Positions 1 through 9,195 of a DNA stretch of 64,000 nt are shown one piece after another. This DNA comes from Acidimicrobiales bacterium. Its GTDB lineage: Bacteria > Actinomycetota > Acidimicrobiia > Acidimicrobiales > Iamiaceae. A program made the translations under genes and the position numbers. A model generated the notes under the pieces. That model was not told where the DNA came from. It did no database searches and saw nothing but the letters and a program-made list of their open reading frames with translations. The stretch lies in NCBI GenBank assembly GCA_035547835.1, contig DASZTW010000008.1:1-64000 (forward strand). Direction: 5' to 3'. The number at the start of each line of letters is the position of its first letter. Within the stretch, counting starts at the first letter, position 1.

Positions 1-456
1 CGGCGGCACGCCACTCCCGCCGTCCGTGCCGTCAGCCCCGGCCGCGCCGACGTCGACCGTCAACGGCTGGCTCGGCGTCACCGAGATCGTGCCGGTGACG
101 GTGCCGCCCAGCCCTCCTGCGGCGCCGGTCGTGAACGTGCCGCCGCCGCCCTTGCCGCCCGACCCGCCGCTCGCGGTGACCGTGATCGTCATGACGCCCG
201 CCGGCGGGGTGAACGTCTGGGCCGCGCCGGTGGATGCGTACGTGCACGTGACCGTCGTCCCGACGGCCAGGCAACCGGTGGGCAGTGGATCGGCCTGGGC
301 CGGCGCCGAGGAAGCGATCGGCACCACGCCGATCAGCGCCGCCGCCATGCCGGACGCCGCGAGGTTCCGGATCTTCGAACGCCGGCGACGTGCGCGCACG
401 GTGCGCTCGGGAGAGCTGGGCTGGCGATGTTGGCTGCCCTGTGGCCGAACATGCAT
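1..456 (-). CDS. Secreted glycine-rich protein (3' part outside window)
   Basis: Runs off the left edge, so only the first 152 codons are visible. The ATG at 456 follows a GAGG ribosome site. Residues 1-30 are rich in Arg and Lys, and residues 31-50 are hydrophobic. The stretch ends in Ala-Pro-Ala-Gln-Ala before Asp56, a convincing signal peptide, so the product should be exported. The mature part has Cys62 and Cys71, then Thr/Val strands alternating with Gly-rich loops (GGSGGKGGGG near residue 97). This resembles low-complexity surface or matrix proteins; no enzymatic domain is visible. Function unknown. It is divergent from the LuxR-type regulator downstream. Confidence 0.75.
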   Translation of the reverse strand, partial: MHVRPQGSQHRQPSSPERTVRARRRRSKIRNLAASGMAAALIGVVPIASSAPAQADPLPTGCLAVGTTVTCTYASTGAAQTFTPPAGVMTITVTASGGSGGKGGGGTFTTGAAGGLGGTVTGTISVTPSQPLTVDVGAAGADGTDGGSGVPP

Positions 457-787
457 GGCGGTTCCTCGATCTGATGTGCAGCGTCGCCGACGCGCAACTC
501 GAGGTCGAGATCCGCCCGGTCTCTGCTGATGCTGGTGGTCTGGTTCTGGTGGGGCCCCGACGCAACCCGCTTGGCCCGCTCCGCTGTGTCGACCGTACCA
601 GCCGTCTCGTGGGCCGTGGGTCGTCAGCGTCCCGGTTGGTCGCCCATTGTTTGGCCGATTTGTGTCGGAATCCGACAGAAACGAGCCAATGTGCTGGCGA
701 TCTGCACGGCGTTCACGGGCACGGATGGCGCACCTCGCTGCGAGGAATCCCGGCGGCGGCTCCCGGTCCGGCGAGACTGCGTTGGTG
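457..787. other. Divergent intergenic region with a 15-bp palindrome
   Basis: About 330 bases between the divergent secreted protein and the LuxR-type regulator. No convincing gene is seen. The only clear structure is the palindrome at 663-677, listed separately. Promoters for both flanking genes must lie here, but no pair of -35 and -10 hexamers stands out. Confidence 0.5.
663..677. promoter_or_regulatory. Perfect 15-bp palindrome upstream of LuxR-type gene
   Basis: TGTCGGA-A-TCCGACA has 7-base arms around one central base, about 110 bases before the LuxR-family start. The size and symmetry fit a dimeric regulator operator. The cognate protein is unknown; autoregulation by the adjacent regulator is possible. 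Confidence 0.4.
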
Positions 788-3679
788 ATGCCAGACCTGC
801 TGTGTCCCACCCTCGTCGGGCGCGACGCGGAGTGGGCGCGGTTGCAGGCCGCCCTCGACGGCGTGGGTGCGGGCGTCGGCGCAGCGGTGGCCCTGGTGGG
901 GGAAGCGGGGATCGGCAAGTCCCGTCTCGCGGCGGACCTCGGTCGCCTGGCGTCGGAGCGAGAGATCCCGGTGCTCGTCGGCCGCGCCGTCGATGCCGGC
1001 GCGCCCGCGCCGTATCGCCCGCTGTTCGAGGCGCTCGCCGGATGGTCTCGTGGCGCATCCGACGCGGTCCCGGAGCTCCGCCGGACCAAGGAGCTGCTCG
1101 CGCCCATCGTCCCCGGGTGGCGGGCGGCCGACGAACCGTCGTTCCCGGTCTCCGCGATGGAGCTCGGTGAGGCGCTGCTGCAACTCCTGGGCGCCATCGC
1201 CGATGACCGCGGCTGCGTTTTGGTCCTCGAGGACTTGCACTGGGCCGACGCCGACACCGCGGCGGTGGTCGAGTACGTCGTCGACAACGTTGCGGGCAGC
1301 GGGGTGCTGTGCGTGATGACCGCGCGATCGGAAGGATCCGGCCCCGGGCTGCGGGTGCTACGCACCCTGGCCTCGCGCCGGGCGGTCACCGTGCTCGAGC
1401 TCCGGCGGCTCGCCGAGCCGGAGATCGCCGAGATGGTTCGGCGCTGTCTCCGTTCCGAGGTGCTGTCGGGCGAGGTCGACGCAGTCGCCCGGCGGTTCTC
1501 CGACGGTCTGCCCTTCCTCGTCGAGGAGCTCCTCGCGTCTTCCGTCGCCGGCGGATCGCTCGTCGACGGGCCCGACGGATGGCAGGTGCAAGGTGACGCC
1601 GGTCCCGTGCTCCCGCATGGCTTCGAGGAGCTCGTCCGGCGTCGCGTGGCCGGCCTCGACGAGTGGGAGGCGGGTGTGCTCTCCGCCGCTGCGCTGCTCG
1701 GTTCCCGCTTCGACGCCGGGGTTCTCCCTGAGATCACCGGTCGGTCGCTGCCGGACGTGACCGCCGCCTTGCGCAGCGGGGTTGCGGCTCAGCTGGTCGT
1801 CACCGATTCCTCCGACCCGCGCTCGTTCCAGTTTCGCCATGCCCTCACACGGGATGCTCTCCTCGCCCAGCTGCTGCCGCTCGAGCGGAGCGCGTTGGCG
1901 GGCCAGGTCCTCGCGGCGTTGGAGCGGCACGATCCCGAGCTGGCGGGCGACGCCATCGAGGTGGCGGCGTCGCTCGCCGAGGAGATCGGGGAGCGCGATC
2001 GCGCCGCCCACCTGCTGTTGGTGGGGGCCCGTCGGGCTTCGGCGCGAGGGGCACTGTCGAGCGCCGAGCCCAAGGTGGATCGGGCCTGGCGGCTCGCGAG
2101 TCGCAACAACCCCGAGTGGGCGGAGATCGGCTCGGTCCTCATGGCCGTCCTGACGGAGATCGGCGACGTCGACCGGGCGATCGAGGTCGGCGGGCGCCTT
2201 CTGGCCGACCTTCCGGCGTCCGCTGACGCAGCGGTGATCCACTTGGCCATGGCCCGAGCGGCGGTCGTCGCCGGCCGCCGTGCCAGCGCGTTGCAGTCGC
2301 TCGAACGTGCTCGTGACACCGCGGGCCCTGACCGTGTCGCGGCCGTCGCAGCCGATGCCGACGTGATCGCGGCGGACATCGCGACCGAGAACCGCAGCTA
2401 CGACGAGGCCGAGGCCCTCGCGGCCCGGGCGCTCGGCGCCACCGACCCGGCAGCCGATCCCGCGCGGGGGTGCCATGCGCTCGTGGTGCTCGGACGATGC
2501 GTGCGGTATCGCAACGTCGCGGAGGCGACCGAGATGTTCGATCGGGCGATCGCGATCGCCGACGAGCACGGGCTGGGATCGTGGCGGTTGCGGGCGCTGA
2601 TGGAGCGGGCCTCGCTCGAGCTGTGGGTTTTCGGCGACGGGACACGGCTCGGGGCGGCGCGCGACGAGGTGGCCGCAGCGGGAGCACTGGGTGTCGCCGC
2701 GCAGCTCGACAACATGCTCGGCTGGTTGGCGATCGACCACCGTGAGCCCGAGCAGGCCGACACCGCAGTCGAACGGGGCGTGGCGCTGGCCCAGAAGCTG
2801 CACCTGCATGGGATCCACAAGATGTTGCTGGGCTGCGCGATCGTGGCCGCCGCGCAGCGGGGCGACCGCGAGCAGGTGGCCTTGCGTGCGAGCGAGGCAC
2901 GCCAGGTGCCTGGCGACGACCGCGACCTCGCGCTGATCGAGGCGTGGGCCCGCGTGGAGCTGTGCGTGCCCCGCGACGACCTCGGGCGCCTCGCCGCCGA
3001 GCTCGACGCCACGATGGACCTGCGCCGCCAGCTGTCCGACTTCCCGATCCCGGTGCTCGGGCCGTGGGCGCTCGTCCGGGCCTACCTCGACCGCGACGCC
3101 GAAGCCGCGCTCGCCGAGTTGGCGGCCGATTCGACGATGGTGCACGTGATGAGCGCCGCGCACTGGCGCTATGCGCATGCCATCGTCGTCGGCCGGGCCG
3201 GGGATGGCGCGCAAGCGGCGCGCGAGGTGGCGGCGGGCGACGCGGTCGCCTCCCCGCTGGGCTGGTTCCAGCACTACGCCCGGCGCCTGGTGGCCGAGGC
3301 TGCGCTCGCCGACGGCTGGGGTGAGCCGGTCGAGTGGCTCCGACAGGCGCTCGCCGAGTTCGAGCGACGAGGCCAAGACGAGCTTGCTGCGTCGTGTCGG
3401 CGGCTGTTGTCCCGGGCCGGTGCGCCGGTTCCGCGGCGGGTGTCGAAGACCAGCGCCGTGCCGGAGGACCTGCAGGCGATGGGCATCACCGCTCGTGAGG
3501 TCGAGGTCCTGGAGCTGCTGGCAGTGGCCACGCCGACGCGGGAGGTGGCCGAGCGGCTGTTCTTGTCGCCGCGGACCGTGGAGCGCCACATCTCGAACCT
3601 CGCGGTCAAGGTCGGCGTCGCCGGGCGGGCTGGCGTCGTGGCCTTCGCAGCAGCCCGGTTCGCAACCCCCACGGGGTGA
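788..3679 (+). CDS. Large ATP-binding LuxR-family transcriptional regulator (LAL/MalT type)
   Basis: A 963-residue cytoplasmic regulator. The chosen ATG gives an N-terminus (LCPTLVGRDAEWARLQ) usual for this family; an open frame continues upstream without homology. An AAA-like ATPase domain holds Walker A GEAGIGKS (residues 38-45) and a Walker B-like LVLEDLHWAD near residue 145. A long helical TPR-like middle follows. Residues 899-957 form a LuxR-type helix-turn-helix (TAREVEVLELL...RTVERHISNL). In this family the N-terminal part senses an inducer and ATP hydrolysis switches DNA binding. Targets are unknown; a palindrome lies upstream, and the cupin and TIGR03086 genes follow on the same strand. 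Confidence 0.9.
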   Translation: MPDLLCPTLVGRDAEWARLQAALDGVGAGVGAAVALVGEAGIGKSRLAADLGRLASEREIPVLVGRAVDAGAPAPYRPLFEALAGWSRGASDAVPELRRTKELLAPIVPGWRAADEPSFPVSAMELGEALLQLLGAIADDRGCVLVLEDLHWADADTAAVVEYVVDNVAGSGVLCVMTARSEGSGPGLRVLRTLASRRAVTVLELRRLAEPEIAEMVRRCLRSEVLSGEVDAVARRFSDGLPFLVEELLASSVAGGSLVDGPDGWQVQGDAGPVLPHGFEELVRRRVAGLDEWEAGVLSAAALLGSRFDAGVLPEITGRSLPDVTAALRSGVAAQLVVTDSSDPRSFQFRHALTRDALLAQLLPLERSALAGQVLAALERHDPELAGDAIEVAASLAEEIGERDRAAHLLLVGARRASARGALSSAEPKVDRAWRLASRNNPEWAEIGSVLMAVLTEIGDVDRAIEVGGRLLADLPASADAAVIHLAMARAAVVAGRRASALQSLERARDTAGPDRVAAVAADADVIAADIATENRSYDEAEALAARALGATDPAADPARGCHALVVLGRCVRYRNVAEATEMFDRAIAIADEHGLGSWRLRALMERASLELWVFGDGTRLGAARDEVAAAGALGVAAQLDNMLGWLAIDHREPEQADTAVERGVALAQKLHLHGIHKMLLGCAIVAAAQRGDREQVALRASEARQVPGDDRDLALIEAWARVELCVPRDDLGRLAAELDATMDLRRQLSDFPIPVLGPWALVRAYLDRDAEAALAELAADSTMVHVMSAAHWRYAHAIVVGRAGDGAQAAREVAAGDAVASPLGWFQHYARRLVAEAALADGWGEPVEWLRQALAEFERRGQDELAASCRRLLSRAGAPVPRRVSKTSAVPEDLQAMGITAREVEVLELLAVATPTREVAERLFLSPRTVERHISNLAVKVGVAGRAGVVAFAAARFATPTG

Positions 3680-3885
3680 ACGCGGCCGAAGAACGCGGGC
3701 CAAGAGGTACACCGTCGTCGGGTCGCGAGCTGCCGACCAGGCTGGGTCTGGCCGGAAACCCGCCGTGCAGGTCCTAGATGGGGGTGCATGGGGGTTCGTA
3801 TGGGGGTGGCCCCGATGTGCGCGGGCGGGCAGGAGGCGCATCGTGTCGGACGAGACACGTCCTCCAGCGAACACAGGAGCATCTG

Positions 3886-4335
3886 ATGCCCATCGAGCCC
3901 ATCGTCCTCGCCCCCGAGGACCGCCCCCGATCCCTCAACGTCCTCGGCGAGCAGGTGACCGTCCTCGCCTCGGGTGAGCGGACGGGGAGCTTCGAGATCT
4001 TCTTCCAAGCCGGACCGGAAGGCTCCGGCCCGCCTCCCCACAGCCACCAGTGGGACGAAGCGTTCTACGTGCTGCGCGGCGAGATCCACTTCCAGGTCGG
4101 CGGCGTCGAGCGGACCGCCGGGCCCGGGGCCACGGTCTTCGTCCCGGCCGGGAGCGTGCACTGCTTCCAGCTCGGCGCCGGCGGCGCCGAGGCGCTCAGC
4201 ATCACGTCGCGCCAGGGAGCCTCGGCCATGTTCGGCGCCATCGACCAGCAGATCGCCCCGGATGCCCCCGACCTGGGCGCTCTCGTGGCGATCGCCAGCG
4301 CCCACGGGCTCGACGTCGCGCTCCCGGCGGTCTGA
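3886..4335 (+). CDS. Small cupin-domain protein
   Basis: A 149-residue single-cupin protein. The start at 3886 is preceded by ACAGGAGC, a good ribosome site; an in-frame upstream extension lacks homology. Both cupin motifs are present: motif 1 PPPHSHQWDEAFYVLRGEIHF, whose His and Glu residues would bind a metal, and motif 2 FVPAGSVHCF. Such proteins may be isomerases, dioxygenases or sensors, so the substrate cannot be told. The stop is two bases from the next gene's ATG, so they are probably co-translated. Confidence 0.85.
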   Translation: MPIEPIVLAPEDRPRSLNVLGEQVTVLASGERTGSFEIFFQAGPEGSGPPPHSHQWDEAFYVLRGEIHFQVGGVERTAGPGATVFVPAGSVHCFQLGAGGAEALSITSRQGASAMFGAIDQQIAPDAPDLGALVAIASAHGLDVALPAV

Positions 4336-4337
4336 CG

Positions 4338-4892
4338 ATGAACGCCACCGACGCGCTCGAGCGCGCGCACGACAACCTGCTCGCGGTGGCGAGGAACGTC
4401 ACCGCTGACGACCTCGCCCTCCCGTCGGCATGCGCCGAGTGGGACCTTCGAGCTCTGCTGAACCACGTCCTCGGCGGCGGCTGGATGTTCACCCTCGTGA
4501 ACCGAGGCGAGTCCGCCGGCGAGGATGGCGGTGACCTCGTGGGCGACGACCACGTCAACTCGTGCGTCGAGATGGTCGCCGCGAACCAGGCGTCGTGGCG
4601 GGCCCCCGACGCGCTGGAAGGCGACCGGAGCTACCCGTTCGGCACCTTTCCGGCGCCGATGGCCTTGCACATCAACGTGGGCGAGATCGCGGTCCACACC
4701 TGGGACCTGGCGAAGGCGACGGGCCAGGACGCCACCATCGATCCGGATGTGGCAGAGCTCCTCCTCGGGTTCTACCGGAGCATCCCGCTCGACGAGTTCC
4801 GTGCCCACGGGGCGTTCGGCGTCGAGGTCGAGGTCGACGCGGCGGCGCCGCCGAGCGACCAGGTGCTCGCCCTGCTCGGCTTCCGGCCGTAG
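4338..4892 (+). CDS. TIGR03086-type DinB/maleylpyruvate isomerase-like metal-binding protein
   Basis: A 184-residue protein with the actinobacterial TIGR03086 pattern: a conserved N-terminal helix (ALERAHDNLLAVARNVTADDL), LPSACAEWDLRALLNHVLGG with the first metal-binding His, and the C-terminal HINVGEIAVHTWDLAKATGQ containing two more His. The fold is the DinB four-helix bundle, used by mycothiol- or bacillithiol-dependent enzymes, but this family's reaction is mostly unknown. It starts two bases after the cupin gene and probably shares its transcript. Confidence 0.85.
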   Translation: MNATDALERAHDNLLAVARNVTADDLALPSACAEWDLRALLNHVLGGGWMFTLVNRGESAGEDGGDLVGDDHVNSCVEMVAANQASWRAPDALEGDRSYPFGTFPAPMALHINVGEIAVHTWDLAKATGQDATIDPDVAELLLGFYRSIPLDEFRAHGAFGVEVEVDAAAPPSDQVLALLGFRP

Positions 4893-5352
4893 GGGGTGCA
4901 GACGATGACCGCTGTCAGGTCGATCTGGATCCGGCGCGCCACGGAGCACCAACTCGTTCGGCGGGCCGGGAGTCGTCGGGCTCGCCCGGGCACGACGCGA
5001 GGTTGGGCACCGCCATCGCAGCCACCGACGGTGGTGCTGATGGCTGGTGGCTCGCGGCTGGTGGTGGGTGGTGGCCGTCGCGGGCGGACTTGATCGGTGA
5101 ACAGCGCCGCTTCGAGCGGTGGCGAGACCGGCAAGTCGGGCGTGCGGCGGCCCGTTCTGGTGACGGATCTGGCGCGCGCCGCGCCGATTGCGTCACCGGT
5201 TCGGGCGAGTCGCACCTTCGCCCGTGAGCGGTTCTCGAGGTGGTCCGTGCCGGCACCTACGTGGGGTGTTCGTGCATTCCGGGTGGTCAAGAGGTTCAGA
5301 GGTGGGCGGGCTCGAGTCGGGCTCGCCGGCAATCGAGTGCAGGAGATGCGAG
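4893..5352. other. Intergenic region without recognisable gene
   Basis: About 460 bases with reading frames open by composition only. There is a GT-rich run near 5030-5085 (ctggtggctcgcggctggtg and similar). No RNA gene, terminator hairpin or clear promoter was recognised. Confidence 0.4.
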
Positions 5353-7182
5353 ATGCGAGTTCTCGGCAATGGCAAGGGTGTTCGGAAGGAGGGTGGCGCA
5401 CCGGTCGTGGCGGTTGTCCTGGCCATGGTCGGTGCGGCAGGTCTCTGGGCGCGGGAGAGGTTCCGCCCCGGTCGTCGGCGAGCGTTGCGCGTGGCGGGCG
5501 CGGCCGCGATGGCTGTTCTGGTCGGCGGAGTGGCGACGGCTACGCCCTCGTTCGCCGTGGCGTCGGCACCGCGTGCGGTCGCGCCGGGCGCGGCGGCCAG
5601 CGCGGTGGAGTACCCGATCGAGCTCGCAACCGGCGCGGCATACCACTCGTGTGTGCTGATGTCGGGCGGGTCGGTGAAGTGCTGGGGCTACAACTACTAC
5701 GGCGAGTTGGGTGACGGGACGAGAGAGGACCGGCACACGCCGGTTGCGGTGTCGGGGATCTCGGACGCGACCGCGGTCGCGGTCGGCGGGTATCGCTCGT
5801 GTGCGTTGTTGTCGGGCGGGTCGGTGAAGTGCTGGGGCTACAACGGCGCCGGCGGGTTGGGTGACGGGTCGACCAACGACAGCAACCTCCCGGTGACCGT
5901 GTCGGGGATCTCGGATGCGACCGCGGTCGCCGTTGGTTGGTACCACTCGTGTGCGTTGTTGTCGGGCGGTTCGGTGAAGTGCTGGGGGTACAACCTCGAC
6001 GGCGAGCTCGGTGACGGCACGACCGTCTCCCAGGAGGCGCCGGTCGCGGTGTCCGGGGTCACGGATGCGGTTGCGCTCACGGGCGGCGGCCTCCACTCGT
6101 GTGCGTTGCTGTCGGGCGGTTCGGTGACGTGCTGGGGGTCCAACGGCGAAGGCCAGCTGGGCGACGGCACGACCGCCGTCCGGACGACACCGGTCGCGGT
6201 GTCGGGCATCGCGGATGCGGTTGCCATGGCGAGCGGCAGCGCCCACTCGTGTGCGTTGTTGTCGGGCGGTTCGGTGAAGTGCTGGGGTCGCAACAGCTTC
6301 GGCGAGCTGGGTGACGGGTCGACCACGGCGCACCAGACCCCGGTTGCGGTGTCGGGGATCACCGACGCGACCGCGGTCACCGCCGGCGGCGACCACTCGT
6401 GTGCGTTGCTGTCGGGCGGTTCGGTGAAGTGCTGGGGCCACAACTACCTCGGTGAGCTCGGCGACGGGTCGACCACGGCGCGCCTGAAGCCGGTTGCGGT
6501 GTCGGGGATCACCGACGCGACCGCGGTCACCACCGGCCAGTACCACTCGTGTGCGCTGTTGTCGGGCGGGTCGGTGAAGTGCTGGGGCCGCAACAGCTTC
6601 GGCGAGTTGGGCGACGGGACGACCACGAACCGGTTGACGCCCGTTGCGGTGTCGGGCTTTGACGACACGACGCCCCCGACGGTCACCGCAGTGGTGTCAC
6701 CGGCTCCGAACAGCGAGGGCTGGTACTCGACCGCTCCCACGATCACGTGGGTCGCGACCGACCCGGCGCCGTCGTCGGGCACCCCGACCACGCCGTCGCC
6801 GCTCACCGCCGACACCGAAGGTGACGCGGTCGTGTACACGAGCGGCGAGTCGTGTGACCCTGCGGGCAAGTGCGCGACCGGCACGGCCACGGTCAGCTTG
6901 GACACCACCGCACCGACCATCACCGCCACGAAGACGGGCTCGGGGAACAACACGACGGTCACGTTCCGCTGTGCGGACGGCCTGTCGGGGATCTCGTCGT
7001 GCACCGCGCCGACGAGGGTGGCGCCCGGTGGCCAGGTGACCGGCACCGCGACCGACCGCGCAGGCAACACCGCCACGGTCGTTGTCGCGGGCCCCTCGAA
7101 CGATGCGGCGTGCCTGTTGGTCCCGACGCTGCCGTGGTGTGGAACGTCGCTGAGCTCGTGGCTCGGCGGCCTCGGCCTCTGA
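5353..7182 (+). CDS. Exported RCC1-repeat protein with Ig-like C-terminal part
   Basis: A 609-residue protein whose start follows an AGGAG sequence. A hydrophobic segment near residues 45-65 (ALRVAGAAAMAVLVGGVATA) looks like a signal sequence or anchor. Seven units of 50 residues follow, each with HSCALLSGGSVKCWG, an Asn/Gly turn and GELGDGT, as in RCC1/BLIP-II beta-propeller blades; seven blades would close one propeller. Two Cys per unit could form disulfides outside the cell. Residues about 435-590 resemble bacterial Ig-like modules (TPPTVTAVVSPAPNSEGWY, DTTAPTIT). A binding or surface role is likely; the ligand is unknown. Confidence 0.9.
   Translation: MRVLGNGKGVRKEGGAPVVAVVLAMVGAAGLWARERFRPGRRRALRVAGAAAMAVLVGGVATATPSFAVASAPRAVAPGAAASAVEYPIELATGAAYHSCVLMSGGSVKCWGYNYYGELGDGTREDRHTPVAVSGISDATAVAVGGYRSCALLSGGSVKCWGYNGAGGLGDGSTNDSNLPVTVSGISDATAVAVGWYHSCALLSGGSVKCWGYNLDGELGDGTTVSQEAPVAVSGVTDAVALTGGGLHSCALLSGGSVTCWGSNGEGQLGDGTTAVRTTPVAVSGIADAVAMASGSAHSCALLSGGSVKCWGRNSFGELGDGSTTAHQTPVAVSGITDATAVTAGGDHSCALLSGGSVKCWGHNYLGELGDGSTTARLKPVAVSGITDATAVTTGQYHSCALLSGGSVKCWGRNSFGELGDGTTTNRLTPVAVSGFDDTTPPTVTAVVSPAPNSEGWYSTAPTITWVATDPAPSSGTPTTPSPLTADTEGDAVVYTSGESCDPAGKCATGTATVSLDTTAPTITATKTGSGNNTTVTFRCADGLSGISSCTAPTRVAPGGQVTGTATDRAGNTATVVVAGPSNDAACLLVPTLPWCGTSLSSWLGGLGL
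5644..6693 (+). repeat. Seven tandem 150-bp coding repeats (RCC1 units)
   Basis: The sequence ACTCGTGTG recurs at exactly 150-base steps (near 5644, 5794, 5944, 6094, 6244, 6394 and 6544) with high nucleotide identity between units. Spacing without indels indicates recent tandem expansion or gene conversion under reading-frame constraint. Confidence 0.9.
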
Positions 7183-7202
7183 ACCGGGAGGCCGTAGGTA
7201 GC

Positions 7203-7256
7203 GGGTGTGGGCTGTTACGTACCAGACCGGGCGGAGCGGACTGGCAGCCCACACCC
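7203..7256. terminator. 12-bp inverted repeat after the RCC1 gene
   Basis: GGGTGTGGGCTG (7203-7214) and CAGCCCACACCC (7245-7256) are perfect reverse complements around a 30-base loop, 20 bases after the RCC1 stop. No T-run follows, so this is an atypical terminator or RNA stabiliser. It may instead mark the edge of the mobile region that begins here. Confidence 0.45.
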
Positions 7257-7410
7257 GAACCTGATGAGGGTGCAGCGGCAAACCCGGCAAGCGCTCTTTG
7301 GAGATGCCGAGCCCTCTTCGACACCCGGCGTCCGCGGCGCCTCTCGCTGGCGACTTCGAAGAGCAGTGCTGGGGACCGGTGGTCGCGTGCGGAGCACGCG
7401 TACGGGGCAG

Positions 7411-8661
7411 TCAGGGCGCGAGGGAGCCGACCGGAACCACGGCGATGCCGTCGGGGCGGACGTAGCCGAAGCCTGTCCCGGCGATGACCGCGAGAACTGA
7501 CGGCTCCCCGCTCTTGCGTGTGTCGATCGACTCCCGGAACCGCAGGAGGGCCTCGGCACCCTCGTCGACGAGACCGGCGCCCAGCTTGACCTCGAACGCA
7601 CCCCACCGCCCGTCGGCGAGTTGCACGACAGCGTCTGCCTCGACGCCGTAGTTGTCGCGGTAGTGGAGGACCTGTCCTTCGAGCGGTTGCGCCAGTACGC
7701 GGAGGTCGCGGATGACGAGGGACTCGAACAGGAGCCCGAGGAAGTTGAGATCGGCGAGCAGGCGATCCGGTCCTGCGCCGAGCGCAGCGACCGCGAGCGA
7801 CGGGTCGACGAAGTGCCGCTTGGGTGACGTGCGAAGGTTGGCTCGCGAGCGTAGGTGCGGCGCCCAGGCCGGCTGGTCCTCGATGACCATCAGTCGTTCG
7901 AGGATCGTGAGGTACTCGGCGACGGTGTGCCGGCCGAGCGGGCCGTCCGCGCCTCCGGCATCGGTCGCGAGGACGGTGGTCGCGACCTCGGTCGCGGCGT
8001 TGCGCGCGAGGGCGCGGAAGAGTCGCTCGATGCGTGCCGGATCCCGTCTCGTGCCGGCGACGCGCGACACGTCGACCTCCCGGATCTGCGCGAGGTAGTC
8101 CCGTGCGGCGCGGGAAGCGTCGACCACGCGACGACCCACCTGGGCCGGCCACCCACCGGCGGTGATGCGATCCGCGAGGTCGCGCACCGACAGACCGGGA
8201 TCATCGGAACGGGGAGGCTCGCCCGCCAGCAGGGCTGCGAGGGACACGGCGCCGTTCGTGTGCCCGCTCTCGAAGAGGGTCATGGGGCGCATCCGCAGGA
8301 AGGAGAACCGGCCGGCGCCGGTGTGCCTCGCGACGTCGTCGGCCGGTACGGACGAGCCGGTCAGCACGAACTGGCCGGGAAGGCCTCGGTCGTCGACGGC
8401 CCGACGCACGTGGTTCCACAGGCCCGGCGCGACCTGCCATTCGTCGATCAGCCGCGGGACCGGGCCATCCAGCACGAGTCCTGGGTCAACCGCAGCCGCT
8501 CGCCGCGCGTTGTCGTCGACGTCCAGCAGGACCGAGCTCGCTACTCGTTGACGGGCCGTCTCCGTCTTGCCAGTCGCCTTGGGTCCCTCGAGGACGACGG
8601 CACCGGCAGCGGCGAGGCGGGCATCCAGCTCGGCGTCGACGACTCTGGGCAGGTAGGGCAC
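7411..8661 (-). CDS. DUF4143-family ATPase (AAA plus PD-(D/E)xK-like domain)
   Basis: A 416-residue protein, usual for the family when started at the GTG at 8661 (VPYLPRVVDAELDARL). Walker A is GPKATGKTETA (near residues 22-32) and the Walker B-like motif is PRLIDEWQ. A middle DUF4143 helical region follows. The C-terminal FESLVIRDLR...GVEADAVVQLADGRWGAFEVKLG has the D...ExK pattern of the restriction-endonuclease-like fold. These ATPases are widespread in bacterial genomes, often in mobile or toxin-antitoxin-like contexts, with unclear function. The frame is open beyond the chosen start, so the N-terminus is uncertain. Confidence 0.85.
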   Translation of the reverse strand: MPYLPRVVDAELDARLAAAGAVVLEGPKATGKTETARQRVASSVLLDVDDNARRAAAVDPGLVLDGPVPRLIDEWQVAPGLWNHVRRAVDDRGLPGQFVLTGSSVPADDVARHTGAGRFSFLRMRPMTLFESGHTNGAVSLAALLAGEPPRSDDPGLSVRDLADRITAGGWPAQVGRRVVDASRAARDYLAQIREVDVSRVAGTRRDPARIERLFRALARNAATEVATTVLATDAGGADGPLGRHTVAEYLTILERLMVIEDQPAWAPHLRSRANLRTSPKRHFVDPSLAVAALGAGPDRLLADLNFLGLLFESLVIRDLRVLAQPLEGQVLHYRDNYGVEADAVVQLADGRWGAFEVKLGAGLVDEGAEALLRFRESIDTRKSGEPSVLAVIAGTGFGYVRPDGIAVVPVGSLAP

Positions 8662-9195
8662 GTGCAGGCTCCAACTCGCGGTCAATCCAGAGACCAGATT
8701 GTAGACATCCCAACGACCACTTTGTAGGCATCCGTCCGTTCGTGACGGGGCTGGCGGCACCGGTAGCGCTCCTCCGTCGGAGTCACCAAGAACCCACCGA
8801 CAGCGCCCCTCAGCCATGTCGGCGCACTCGCGGCGCACCTCACGCCGCCAGCGTTCCGTGACCAATCTGTGACCACGGGCCTGCGTCGAACCCTGACCAC
8901 CTCCCGGTGCGGCACCGTGACCTGGGGAAACACCTTGGTGATCGAGTGGGGTGCCGACACAACCCCGCTGACCTGCCGCTACGTGCCGCCTGGACGAGGC
9001 GGTTCCCACTCTAAGGAACTGACTTTCCCACGAGTTCGGTCAGTCCATGGCTCACAGGCCACGGCCCGACCAGGCTCGATCCGGGCCGACGCGGGCGATG
9101 AGGCGCCCGGCCTGGACGTGGGCCAACGGGCGAATGCCCTTGCCGAAGCACGACGGGGCTGTGAGGCTCGGGGCTTCGAAGGAAACGAGTTACTC
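8662..9195. other. Intergenic region with no recognised gene
   Basis: About 530 bases between the DUF4143 ATPase and the small acidic protein gene. On the minus strand just upstream of the ATPase there is a near-repeat, CCTACAAAGTGG then TCTACAATCTGG; the second contains TACAAT, a possible -10 box without a good -35. Frames on both strands are open but unlike any protein I know. Confidence 0.4.

Noticed and set aside
1358-3874. Long minus-strand open frame opposite the LuxR-type regulator
   Set aside because: Arg/Gly/His-rich composition typical of a shadow frame in GC-rich DNA; the plus strand encodes a complete, recognisable protein over the same bases.
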